Below, one piece after another: positions 7,404-14,983 of a stretch of 64,000 nt of DNA. The first letter of the stretch is position 1. Each line of letters starts with the position of its first letter. The notes under the pieces are model-generated. The model did no database searches, was not told the origin of the DNA, and saw only the letters and a program-made list of their open reading frames with translations. Made by a program: the position numbers and the translations under genes. Source of the stretch: Streptosporangiaceae bacterium (lineage in GTDB: Bacteria; Actinomycetota; Actinomycetes; Streptosporangiales; Streptosporangiaceae); the NCBI GenBank assembly GCA_025964695.1, contig JAOPYK010000255.1:1-64000 (forward strand). The letters are read 5' to 3'.

Positions 7404-8087
7404 ATGCGGCACCGCAGCATCCACGACGTGATGACCCAGGACGTTATCAAGGTCCGCCCCGACACCCCAGTGAAGGAGATCGCGAAGCTGTTCAGCCGGA
7501 ACGACATCACCGCGGTCCCGGTCGTCGACGAGCAGAACCGCCCAGTCGGCATCGTTTCCGAGGCGGATCTGCTCCGCAAAGAGGTGAGCCTTCCTGATCC
7601 GGAGGGCCGCGGCGCGGCCCGGCCGGCGCAGTGGCGAGTCGGAGAGCGGGCCCGGTCCGAGGCCGAGACCGCTGGCGAACTGATGACATCTCCCGTCATC
7701 ACCGCCCGGCCGGAATGGAATGTCATCGAGGCGGCCCGACTGATGGACCACCAGAAGGTGAAGCGCCTGCCCGTGCTCGATGAAGTCGGCCGACTGGTCG
7801 GCATCGCCAGCCGCTGCGACCTGCTCCAGATCTTCCTCCGCCACGATGCGGCGATCCGCGAGGAGGTCCAATACGAGGTACTCGGCCAAGTCCTCTCCAT
7901 CGCCCCGGAAGCCGTCCAGGCGGGCGTGCGGGACGGCGTGGTGACGCTGCGCGGCAGGGTCGGGCAGAAGAGCATGGTCCCCATCGCGGTCCAGCTCTGC
8001 CGCTCGGTCGACGGTGTCGTCTCCGTTCACAACGAGCTTGAGTTCGCCTACGACGACAGCGACAGCACATCCGGAGTAACCCGGTGA
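7404..8087 (+). CDS. CBS-BON domain protein (second copy)
   Basis: A 227-residue paralogue of the protein at 829-1467: CBS1 at about 5-65 ([31 protein letters not shown]), CBS2 at about 90-150 (MTSPVITARPEWNVIEAA, GIASRCDLLQIFLRHD) and BON at about 155-220 (VVTLRGRVGQKSMVPIAVQL). The ATG at 7404 follows GGAGGAGGAG; no upstream in-frame start continues the family. It is preceded by two DevR-like boxes. A regulatory role through nucleotide binding is inferred from the family. Confidence 0.87.
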   Translation: MRHRSIHDVMTQDVIKVRPDTPVKEIAKLFSRNDITAVPVVDEQNRPVGIVSEADLLRKEVSLPDPEGRGAARPAQWRVGERARSEAETAGELMTSPVITARPEWNVIEAARLMDHQKVKRLPVLDEVGRLVGIASRCDLLQIFLRHDAAIREEVQYEVLGQVLSIAPEAVQAGVRDGVVTLRGRVGQKSMVPIAVQLCRSVDGVVSVHNELEFAYDDSDSTSGVTR

Positions 8088-8189
8088 GGTCCAGCGGGAC
8101 GGTGGCGGCGGCTTCGCAGCCGTAGGCAGCCAGCGAACGGGGGCCGGCCCAAGCAGGAAGTGGACCGTCCCGTCCAAGGTGCCGCGAGT

Positions 8190-8294
8190 GCAGCCGTCGG
8201 CGATCTCGATGAGGACGACGTCGTTTCGGGCGGCGCCGAGGACCTGGGCGATCTGAGTGCCGAGCCGGCCGGCTCCGGCGATGATGACCTTCAT
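8190..8294 (-). pseudogene. TrkA-type potassium uptake protein N-terminal remnant
   Basis: The reverse strand starts MKVIIAGAGRLGTQIAQVLG and continues NDVVLIEIADG. This is the first strand-helix of a TrkA/KTN Rossmann domain with its GxGxxG motif. After about 35 codons similarity ends and the frame reads through non-conserved sequence. The gene is truncated at the CBS-BON gene boundary. Confidence 0.6.
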
Positions 8295-8326
8295 GTGCCG
8301 AGCTCCTTGTCCAGAAAGCCGCGCCT

Positions 8327-8434
8327 ATGGAGATCCTGCCGAAGAAGCCGTCGGCCAAGGGGCCTGACAAGATGTTCACCGGTGACGTCTGGTTCGACGT
8401 CATCGCGGCAGGTCAGGAGCCGTCCCGGATCCGC
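8327..8434 (+). pseudogene. Cupin N-terminal remnant
   Basis: MEILPKKPSAKGPDKMFTG followed by VWFDVIAAGQEPSRIR matches the start of small cupin proteins common in actinobacteria. The cupin metal-binding motif is missing, because the frame passes directly into a DUF2255 fragment. Confidence 0.5.
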
Positions 8435-8439
8435 GATCA

Positions 8440-8580
8440 GGGACGATCTCGCCGGCGGCATCACGGGTCTGCAGTGGGTGGGCGACGACATCTACGTCCG
8501 GTCCGTGAACGGACCCGACCTCCGACTGGTACCGCGGCACCCGGACCCGCCAGGAAGGCCACATCCGGGCCGGCGCCGTC
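8440..8580 (+). pseudogene. DUF2255-like C-terminal remnant, frameshifted
   Basis: LQWVGDDIYVRSVNGPD is followed, after a one-base slip near 8521, by SDWYRGTRTRQEGHIRAG. Together these resemble the C-terminus of DUF2255 proteins. The N-terminus is missing and the cytosine run at the slip implies an insertion. Confidence 0.5.
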
Positions 8581-8880
8581 ACGACGTCCTCATCGAGATC
8601 AAGTACTCCGGGATCTGTCACTCCGACATCCTCAACGCCCGCAGCGACTGGGGCCCGTCGACCTACCCCCTTGTCCCCGGCCACGAAATCGCCGGAATCG
8701 TCGCCCAGGTCGGCTGCATGGTCGACTCCCGCCGCGAGTGCGCCAACTGCCTCAAGGGCGAGGAGCAGTACTGCCTCAAGGGCAACACCCTCACCTACGG
8801 CTCTGTCGACAAGGACGGCACGCTCACCCAGGGCGGTTACTCCACCCACGTCGTCGTGACCGACGGCTTTGTCCTCCGCC
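8581..8880 (+). pseudogene. Cinnamyl-alcohol-dehydrogenase-type (YahK-like) remnant with deletion
   Basis: The frame reads DVLIEIKYSGICHSDILNAR, STYPLVPGHEIAGIVAQVG, then CMVDSRRECANCLKGEEQYC, NTLTYGSVDKDG and GGYSTHVVV. That is the zinc-binding half of a CAD-type dehydrogenase with the Cys, GHE and four-Cys motifs. The block between IVAQVG and CMVDS that normally carries GDRVGVG is absent, consistent with a deletion between VG codons. The N-terminus and the whole NAD domain are gone. From 8881 the frame enters sequence I cannot assign. Confidence 0.7.
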
Positions 8881-8989
8881 AGGGGGCTGACCAGGGTCCG
8901 GGTGCGTTCGGGCAGCCCGATGTCCCGGGTGGGGTCGGCGTCGGTGAGGCCGAGTTCGCGCAGCACCCGATGCTGGGTCGGGAGGGACG

Positions 8990-9997
8990 TCAGGGGTGCA
9001 CCAGCGCCAGCGGGAAAGCTGTTGTCCGGAAACGCGCCCGGTATGCGGTGGGCGAGATCCCCAGGCTGTGCTGGAAGGCCCGGCGCATGGATTCCGCTGA
9101 TCCGAATCCCGACTCCTCCGCAACGGTGTCGACCGCGTCGCTGCCCGCTTCGAGGAGTGCTTGTGCGGCTTCGAGCCGGACGGATTCGAGATACTGCCAC
9201 ACAGTCATACCGGTCTCCGCACGGAAGAGCCTGGTGAGATGGCGCGTGCTGACGCCTGCCTCATGCGCGAGGGTCTCCAGGCTGTGCGAGGTGCCGGGGT
9301 CGGCTCCGACCGTGTTCATGATGTGCCGGACCGCTGGGTGGGTGGCCTCGCGGGAACTGAGGCGGGCGCTGAACTGCGACTGCCCTCCGGGGCGTGCCAT
9401 AAAGACCACGAGCTCCCGAGCGACGCTACGCGCGATGTCTGCCCCGTAGTCCTCCTCGACCAGGGCCAGTGAGAGATCGATTCCGGCTGTGACACCGGCG
9501 GAGGTGATGACCTCGCCGTCCCGCACGAAGATGGGGTCCGCTTCGACCGTGACCTGGGGATAGGCCGTGGCCATGTCCCTCGCGAGCTGCCAGTGGGTCA
9601 CCGCTCGGCGGCCGTCGAGGATTCCGGCCTCCGCCAGGAGGAAGGCTCCCGCGCACACAGACGCGATCCGCTTGGAACGCTGTGCCAGATGCGCGATTTC
9701 GGCCACGAGGCCGCGGTCGGCCACAGCCTGTCGCCAGTCCTGCTTTCCCGGCACGAGCAACGTCCCCAGCCGCAGCGGCAGGTCCTGCCACCCGCCTTCC
9801 ACCCCGAGGCGCACCCCGGAGGAGGTGCGGACGTCCTCGCCCGTGGGGGACACAAGGCGTACGTCATAGTTGGCGCCGTGCGAATTGGCTGTCGTGAACA
9901 CTTCGACGGGCCCAGTCACATCGAGAAGCTGGGCTCCGTCGAAGGCCACGACCGTCACTACGTGCGCCGGGCCGCTGCCGGAGGTTACTCGGACCAT
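8990..9997 (-). CDS. GlxA-family transcriptional regulator (DJ-1/PfpI plus AraC)
   Basis: A 335-residue regulator. Residues 10-185 form a DJ-1/PfpI-like domain with the nucleophile-elbow-like SVCAGAFLLAEAG and TSAGVTAGIDLSLALVEE. Residues 225-320 form an AraC double helix-turn-helix (LETLAHEAGVSTRHLTRLF, VDTVAEESGFGSAESMRRAF). Length is normal for GlxA/FtrA-like activators. The ATG at 9997 overlaps the stop of the upstream HD-domain gene by 13 bp, so the two are translationally linked. The ligand is unknown. Confidence 0.88.
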   Translation of the reverse strand: MVRVTSGSGPAHVVTVVAFDGAQLLDVTGPVEVFTTANSHGANYDVRLVSPTGEDVRTSSGVRLGVEGGWQDLPLRLGTLLVPGKQDWRQAVADRGLVAEIAHLAQRSKRIASVCAGAFLLAEAGILDGRRAVTHWQLARDMATAYPQVTVEADPIFVRDGEVITSAGVTAGIDLSLALVEEDYGADIARSVARELVVFMARPGGQSQFSARLSSREATHPAVRHIMNTVGADPGTSHSLETLAHEAGVSTRHLTRLFRAETGMTVWQYLESVRLEAAQALLEAGSDAVDTVAEESGFGSAESMRRAFQHSLGISPTAYRARFRTTAFPLALVHP

Positions 9998-10638
9998 GGC
10001 GAGTCGAGAATGGTGCGGACGAAGTCGCCTCGCTCGAAGCCCGGCACGTAGTGCTCCAGAACGTCCGCTTTGACGTTGCCGAACGTGGTTTCCGGCTTCG
10101 GACGGATCCCGTCGGTGAAGGCGCCGAGGATCCGCTGCTTGAAGTTCGGGCGGGGGTGCAGAGCGACGATCTCCTCGCGGTCGGCGTCGGAGATGTCCTT
10201 GTATCCGATGCCGAGTACGTCGTACTCGACGCCGGCGGTCACCAGCGCTACCTCGGGCTCCATGAACTCGGGTATCCCGGGGGTGGTGTGCAGGGCGATG
10301 GCGGTCCACACCCTGCGGATGCTGTCCTCCGGGACCTGATGGGCCTGCAGGAAGCGCCGCGCCTCGTCCGCGCTGTCGACCTCGAAGCGGCGGCCACTGG
10401 CTTGAAAGCGCTTGCTCAGCCCGAGGTCGTGGAACATGGCGCCGACGTAGAGGAGCTCGGGGTCGAAGCTCAGGTCGCGGTTTCGGCCCTGCAGAGCGCC
10501 GAACCAGTACACGCGGCGGGAGTGATGGTAGACGAGTTCGCTGGCGGTGTCCCGGACCAGCTCGGTCGCTTCCCTGGCGAGCCCCGTATCGGGCGCGCAC
10601 ACTCCGGCCACCTGGGCTGAGTAGGTTGTCGTTGTCAT
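9985..10638 (-). CDS. HD-domain protein (cyanamide hydratase-like)
   Basis: A 217-residue HD-superfamily protein. It has YHHSRRVYWFGAL, then YVGAMFHDLG (the HD pair), IALHTTPGIPEFMEPEVALV and VLGIGYKDISDADREEIV. The pattern matches the group containing fungal cyanamide hydratase and many actinobacterial metal-dependent HD hydrolases. The ATG at 10638 gives MTTTTYSAQ; a GTG 9 bp upstream is an alternative. It overlaps the GlxA-type regulator, suggesting a regulator-enzyme pair. The substrate is not deducible. Confidence 0.78.
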   Translation of the reverse strand: MTTTTYSAQVAGVCAPDTGLAREATELVRDTASELVYHHSRRVYWFGALQGRNRDLSFDPELLYVGAMFHDLGLSKRFQASGRRFEVDSADEARRFLQAHQVPEDSIRRVWTAIALHTTPGIPEFMEPEVALVTAGVEYDVLGIGYKDISDADREEIVALHPRPNFKQRILGAFTDGIRPKPETTFGNVKADVLEHYVPGFERGDFVRTILDSPWSE

Positions 10639-10813
10639 CGCGTTCACCCACGACTTCCGGTCAGTGATCGTGCCGGGCTTTCCGGCCACTGCCACCAGCT
10701 TCCGCCTGTAGGACACGCCCGGCCATGGCCCAAGGGCCGGGTTGCCCACACATACAGACACGGCAGGCCGCGGCACGGTCACCGGGCTCTCAGCCGGCGC
10801 TCCGCGCACTCAT
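10639..10813. other. Intergenic, nothing recognised
   Basis: 175 bp between the HD-domain gene start and the rpmJ stop. No clear hairpin, operator or small gene was seen. It must hold the promoter of the HD-GlxA pair. Confidence 0.5.
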
Positions 10814-10936
10814 TCAGCCCTGGCGGGCCTTGAACCGCGGGTCCTTCTTGTTGATGACGAACACCCTGCCGCGTCGGCGCACGATCTGCGCCCCCGGCCT
10901 GGCCTTCAAAGCGCGTAGTGACTGTCGGACCTTCAT
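10814..10936 (-). CDS. rpmJ: 50S ribosomal protein L36, stand-alone copy
   Basis: A 40-residue protein: [40 protein letters not shown]. It belongs to the L36 type that lacks the CxxC zinc ribbon, usually a paralogue of the main zinc-binding L36. In Streptomyces such zinc-free ribosomal paralogues are Zur-controlled and expressed under zinc limitation. I see no unambiguous Zur box upstream. It is not next to other ribosomal genes. A 60-bp palindrome lies 76 bp upstream. Confidence 0.92.
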   Translation of the reverse strand: MKVRQSLRALKARPGAQIVRRRGRVFVINKKDPRFKARQG

Positions 10937-11011
10937 GGTGGTGCCTTTCTCTCCGAGGCGCTCAAGCGCCACGGTCATGACAACCCTCTCGTGGCCCGTT
11001 TCATTCCGATT

Positions 11012-11071
11012 CTGTCGGCAACGGGTGAACGAGGCTCTGGATCCAGAGCCTCGTTCACCCGTTGCCGACAG
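11012..11071. repeat. 60-bp perfect palindrome
   Basis: CTGTCGGCAACGGGTGAACG with the following 10 bases is mirrored exactly, with no spacer, around the centre GGATCC (11039-11044). The flanking bases do not pair. It lies between the 3' end of the MFS gene and the start of rpmJ, both on the reverse strand. It could act as a terminator for the MFS gene. Perfect zero-loop symmetry of 30 bp per arm is unusual for that and could also mark a fold-back or assembly junction. Confidence 0.95.
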
Positions 11072-11090
11072 CCGCCCGTTCGATCAACTT

Positions 11091-12557
11091 TTACCTGGCG
11101 ACCTCGACCTCGATGTTCACCGCGGTAGCGCTGCGGCGCACCGGACGTAGGAAGTCCACCAGGCTGATGAGGAAGGCCAACCCGACCAGTACCGCGGGGC
11201 TGGCCAGGCCGAGACCGACGGCGACGTGGTAGTTGCCGTGTGTCTGGGCCAGCGCGCCGAAGAACAGCGCGCTGGCCAGTGCGGTGCCGAGGGCTGTGCC
11301 GATGCGCTGGCCGGTCTCGTAGACCCCGGCGGCCACACCGGCATTGGCGCGGGTGATCTCGTGCAGGGTGAGCGTCTGGTTCGCCGAGATGACGAAGCCG
11401 CATCCGCAGCCCGCCACCAGCAGCGGTGGGGCCAGTACCAGCGCGGTGTCCGGGCCGGTCCAGCCGTGTGCCACCAAGGCCACAGCGGTCAGCCCGAGTG
11501 TCGCCACGGCGCTGCCGATCACTACCGTCCGCCGGCCGGTCCGGTGCACGATGCGACCGCTGATGATCGCCGAGCCCGCCGAGGCGACCGTGAAGATCAG
11601 CGTGGACAGCGCCGCGTCCAGTGCTGAGTATTTGAGCCCTTGCTGGAAGAACATCGTGATGACCAAGAAGATGCTGGTGAACCCGGAATAGAAAGCTGCC
11701 GCGATCATTGCTCCGACCAAGTAACTGCGTACCCTCAGCAATTTCAGGTTCACCAGCGGGTATCCGCCGCGCGAGTCGAGACGCCGCTCCCAGAACCTGA
11801 AGAGAACCAGCCAGGCAGCCCCGACGGCGAACAGCCAGAGGCGGGGGTGTGCCTTGGCTCCTGTCGCCTGCATGAGCGGCAGCATGATGGTCAGGACGCC
11901 CAGCCCGAGCAGCAGCGCGCCCACGTAGTCGACCCTGTGGGGCTCGCGACCCCGCTGATCCGCGGGCAGTACCCGGTACCCGAAGGCGATGGTGATCAAG
12001 ACGATCGGTACCGACAGGTAGAACACGTAGCGCCATCCCTCGGCCACTCCGAACGCCTGCAGGATCACACCGCCCAGCATCGGCCCGATCGCCGTGGACA
12101 GGCCGACCGTCGCGCCGTAGTAGCCGAATGCCTTGCCCCGTCTCGGGCCGGTGTACATCTGCTGCATGAGGCCGATGACCTGGGGAGCGAGCAGGCCGGC
12201 CGCGACACCACGGCAGAGCCGGCCGATGACCAGCACCGTGGCGTTCGGTGCGGCCCCGCAGAGCACCCCGGTGATCGCGAACAGCGACAGGCCGATCAGG
12301 AAGAGCTTCCTGCGCCCGTATTCATCGCCCAGTCTGCCGGCCGGCACCAGTGTCAGCCCGAAAGTCAACGCGTAGCCGGCGACGGCCCAGGACACGTCGG
12401 CCGGCGACAGGTGCAGGCTGCGTTCCATCGATGGCAGTGCGATATTGACGATACTCACATCGAGTAGGGTCATGAACCCGGCGACGAGACAGATCACCAG
12501 CGCGTGCTGGCGTCGGGGCTGGGTGTTTTCAGAGAATTCTTCGGCCGTTTTCTCCAT
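11091..12557 (-). CDS. EmrB/QacA-family MFS drug exporter
   Basis: A 488-residue DHA2-type (14-TM) major facilitator. The N-terminus has FMTLLDVSIVNIALPSMERS, and the D-E-x-G-R-R motif (GDEYGRRKLF) lies after TM2. Motif C-like glycines (AIGPMLGGVIL) and a C-terminal VNIEVEVAR tail follow. The ATG at 12557 is close to the family start. Export of hydrophobic compounds by proton antiport is the family role. No local regulator is adjacent; the nearest are the GntR and TetR genes at 15-16 kb. Confidence 0.9.
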   Translation of the reverse strand: MEKTAEEFSENTQPRRQHALVICLVAGFMTLLDVSIVNIALPSMERSLHLSPADVSWAVAGYALTFGLTLVPAGRLGDEYGRRKLFLIGLSLFAITGVLCGAAPNATVLVIGRLCRGVAAGLLAPQVIGLMQQMYTGPRRGKAFGYYGATVGLSTAIGPMLGGVILQAFGVAEGWRYVFYLSVPIVLITIAFGYRVLPADQRGREPHRVDYVGALLLGLGVLTIMLPLMQATGAKAHPRLWLFAVGAAWLVLFRFWERRLDSRGGYPLVNLKLLRVRSYLVGAMIAAAFYSGFTSIFLVITMFFQQGLKYSALDAALSTLIFTVASAGSAIISGRIVHRTGRRTVVIGSAVATLGLTAVALVAHGWTGPDTALVLAPPLLVAGCGCGFVISANQTLTLHEITRANAGVAAGVYETGQRIGTALGTALASALFFGALAQTHGNYHVAVGLGLASPAVLVGLAFLISLVDFLRPVRRSATAVNIEVEVAR

Positions 12558-12711
12558 GGGGCATCACAATTTTCACGTCGGGTGAATAGCGGATTCGCGG
12601 CGGTGGACCGCCGGGGTGGAGACGTCGTCTCAACACCGGGCGGGGCGGCAAGCGTGACAGTGCCGCCCCGCGCCGGATCGGCCCGAGTGGATGCGGCCGA
12701 CTGCGCGGCGG

Positions 12712-13155
12712 TCAGCCTGCGTCGGCGACCAGGTCGACGCTTTCGACTCCGGCGACGGCACAGGCTTCGTCGTTCTCGGGACGATCCCCGCTGACCCCGA
12801 TCGAGCCGAGCAGGCTCCCCGCCGCGTCGCGGATCAGCACGCCTCCTCGGGAAGACGCGATGCGGCCCTCGGAGATGGCGGCCAGGGCAGCGAAGAAGGC
12901 CGGGTCGCGGGTCGCGTGCCGCGCACCGGCAGCGCCACCCGCGCCGGTGCCGAGGCATCCCCAGGCCTTCGCGTGGGCGATCTGTGGGCGCAGGATCCCG
13001 GAGCCGTCTTCGCGTTTGACCACCACCGGGTGACCGCCCAGGTCGAGCACGGTGATGGTCAGCGGTCGCAGCCCGAGCGCACGCGCCTTGCTCAGCGCCG
13101 CGTCCACGATGTCTGACGCCTGGGTCAATGACAACACTGTCGTGGTTACCTTCAT
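12712..13155 (-). CDS. GlcG/HbpS family (DUF336) protein
   Basis: A 147-residue single-domain protein: LTQASDIVDAALSKARALGL, TITVLDLGGHPVVVKREDGS, RDPAFFAALAAIS, RGGVLIRDAAGSLLGSIGVS and GDRPENDEACAVAGVE. This is the full GlcG/HbpS fold. Homologues bind haem or cobalamin-type ligands, or are accessory to diol/glycolate metabolism, and HbpS acts with a two-component sensor in Streptomyces. The ATG at 13155 directly follows an MFS remnant whose C-terminus was lost. No sensor kinase is nearby. Confidence 0.82.
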   Translation of the reverse strand: MKVTTTVLSLTQASDIVDAALSKARALGLRPLTITVLDLGGHPVVVKREDGSGILRPQIAHAKAWGCLGTGAGGAAGARHATRDPAFFAALAAISEGRIASSRGGVLIRDAAGSLLGSIGVSGDRPENDEACAVAGVESVDLVADAG

Positions 13156-13214
13156 CTTCTTGCCGATCTGAGTGTGGTTGGGAGTGGAGTGCGGCCGCAG
13201 GTTCGTCTCCTCGA

Positions 13215-13547
13215 TGCCATGCCGCACAGTGCCGACGCGATCGTGAACACCGCGACAGCCGTCAGCAGGGTCCGCTTGCCGCCGAACCGATCGCCGAGCC
13301 ATCCGGATGCCGGAACGAAGACGGCCAGGCTGACGAGGTACGAGATCGACACCGTGTCGACCGAAGTGGACGTGACCGAAAAGGCTCGACCGATGGTCGG
13401 CAGGGCCACATTGACGATGGGCGTGTCCATCGTGCTGAGAAAGACAGCCGTGACATAGACAACGGCCACCGCGGGATTCTGGCTGACAGCCATCCGGGTG
13501 CCGCGTTGCATGCCCTGCGCGGCCACGACCGGAGTGAGCGCCTGCAC
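13215..13547 (-). pseudogene. MFS exporter N-terminal remnant
   Basis: About 110 codons with VTAVFLSTMDTPIVNVALP, VSISYLVSLAVFVPASGWLG and RFGGKRTLLTAVAVFTIASA, the first three TM segments and D-R-x-G-G-K motif of an EmrB/QacA exporter. It breaks at CGMA; the other 11 helices are missing and the haem-binding-type gene follows. A different protein from the intact exporter at 11091. Confidence 0.75.
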
Positions 13548-13566
13548 CGCCCTTGCGCCGGTCGCG

Positions 13567-13617
13567 GCGGCCGGGCCTCGTGCTGCCGACGATGATCTGC
13601 AGGTGTGGTTTCGGCAT
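13567..13617 (-). pseudogene. NADPH-dependent FMN reductase N-terminal stub
   Basis: MPKPHLQIIVGSTRPGR is the first strand and phosphate-binding loop of NADPH-dependent FMN reductases (flavodoxin fold). The match ends after 17 codons. It lies upstream of the MFS remnant on the same strand, so both fragments probably come from one decayed operon. Confidence 0.5.
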
Positions 13618-13768
13618 GCCCGGGCTCCGGCCGGTCAGTCGCCGAGGTATGTCCGCCTGACGGTGAGTTTCACGGCAGGTACATGCACTTTCCGGTGGGA
13701 GCGGGTGGATGGGCCGGGCAAGCCAGGACGAGCTCGGCCCCGACCGGCCTTTGCGCGGATTCCGCCGA

Positions 13769-14614
13769 TCAGACGGCTTGCCTGGGGTTCTCGAACTGGA
13801 TCCCACCGTCACTCTCGATGGTGTCGAACTGGTCCGAGGGGGTGCTCGGCAGCTGGACGGGGGGCAGGCCGACGATGTAGAGCACCGTCTCCTCGGTGGC
13901 GCTGACCTGGAGCTTCTCGCCGGCGTCGGCTTGGATGGCGGCCAGCCGCCCAATGCTCTCGCCATCCACCGTGGCGGCGCCGGAAAGGGCGACGATCAGG
14001 CGCCGGGCGCCCTCACTGGTCGAAGACCACTCCGCCCCGGCATCGATCTTGATCATCTCGATCCAGAAGCCGCGCTCGGTGAACGCACCCATGTATTTGC
14101 GCTCCACGCCCGCCGCATCCGGGATCGGCAGCCAGTTGAAGTGCGCGGGGTTCATGATGAGGACGCCCTTGTAGCGGGGCCGGGGGAACCTGGTCGACCT
14201 GCGCTCGCGCCGCCGCTCGCCCTCCGGCCGGCTCGAGGCCGGTCCCCGGCCGCGACCGGCGCCCATGCCCAAGCCAGAGGCACCGCCGAACTGCAGCACC
14301 AACTGCAGTTGCTTCGGGTCACCGATCGGGTCGTCCTGCGGGCCGTAGGTCTGCCCCTCGGGGAAGTAGCCGATCTCGCCCTCGTGCAGGATGCCCTGCT
14401 CACCCAGGTTCATGTCGCCGACCAGGGGGAGGCGGATCTGTTCGAAGGTGTGGCGGTGCCGGGGCATGTTGAAGTCCGCCTCTTGGCGGCCCAGGATGTA
14501 GCGGTAGTTCTCCAGGGTCTCGGGCTCACCACCCATGAGCAGGTAGTTGAAGGACACCGTGCCCCTCGGGTGGTCCATGTGAAATGCAGATTCGTCGAAT
14601 GGCGCGATCTTCAT
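13769..14614 (-). CDS. Two-part cupin protein with altered centre
   Basis: A 281-residue cupin-like protein. The N-terminal part (MPRHRHTFEQIR, LHEGEIGYFPEGQTYGPQDD, LVLQFGGASG) and the C-terminal part (GVLIMNPAHFNWLP, GFWIEMIKIDAGAEWSS, VDGESIGRL) are well formed. The centre (about 145-172) is an Arg-rich run around GRGRGPASS that looks non-native, as if a deletion or paired frameshifts replaced a conserved segment. The metal ligands in HRH are present. It is divergent from a GntR gene across the operator palindrome at 14741. The function is unknown and activity is doubtful. Confidence 0.6.
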   Translation of the reverse strand: MKIAPFDESAFHMDHPRGTVSFNYLLMGGEPETLENYRYILGRQEADFNMPRHRHTFEQIRLPLVGDMNLGEQGILHEGEIGYFPEGQTYGPQDDPIGDPKQLQLVLQFGGASGLGMGAGRGRGPASSRPEGERRRERRSTRFPRPRYKGVLIMNPAHFNWLPIPDAAGVERKYMGAFTERGFWIEMIKIDAGAEWSSTSEGARRLIVALSGAATVDGESIGRLAAIQADAGEKLQVSATEETVLYIVGLPPVQLPSTPSDQFDTIESDGGIQFENPRQAV

Positions 14615-14740
14615 CTCGGTCCTCCGTCTTTGTTTTGGCTGTGTGCTGCGATTCCCTGGCGCCTGGCGGCGAAGGCCGGAACCAGTGGTCGCACAGTCCG
14701 CCGCTGCTTTCCGACGGCGCTTGATTATCGCCCTGAAAAG

Positions 14741-14761
14741 CTAACCTACTTGGTAGGTTAG
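14741..14761. promoter_or_regulatory. Operator palindrome
   Basis: Perfect 9-bp arms CTAACCTAC and GTAGGTTAG around TTG, 127 bp upstream of the cupin start. The core CTACTTGGTAG recurs in inverse orientation at 14863-14873. Suitable size for a GntR or TetR dimer. Confidence 0.75.
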
Positions 14762-14862
14762 GGTCAAGGTACGTGGCGAGCTTTGCCGCCTTATGGGACA
14801 AGCGTTAAGAGTGCTGGAGACCCCACCGTGGGCCGGGGAACAGCGGAAACAGTGGACACTAC

Positions 14863-14873
14863 CTACCAAGTAG
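14863..14873. promoter_or_regulatory. Second operator core
   Basis: CTACCAAGTAG, the exact reverse complement of the core of the 14741 palindrome, 111 bp before the GntR start at 14984. Probably a second binding site in this divergent promoter. Confidence 0.6.
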
Positions 14874-14930
14874 CTCTAAACTAAGTGCGATTAGGGTTCC
14901 CTCACGGGGTTCCGCGGTGAGCCCAGGAGG

Positions 14931-14970
14931 TCCGGGTACGGGGAGTCCTATCCGGGCACGGGGAGTCCTA
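14931..14970. repeat. 20-bp tandem repeat before GntR gene
   Basis: TCCGGGTACGGGGAGTCCTA is followed directly by the same unit with one change (T to C). It lies 14 bp before the probable GntR start codon. Confidence 0.9.
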
Positions 14971-14983
14971 GGAGATGCGAGTT

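Noticed and set aside
8890-8990. Reverse reading LTSLPTQHRVLRELG and following, possible transposase piece downstream of the GlxA gene
   Set aside because: Too short and not clearly matching a transposase or other family. Left unassigned.
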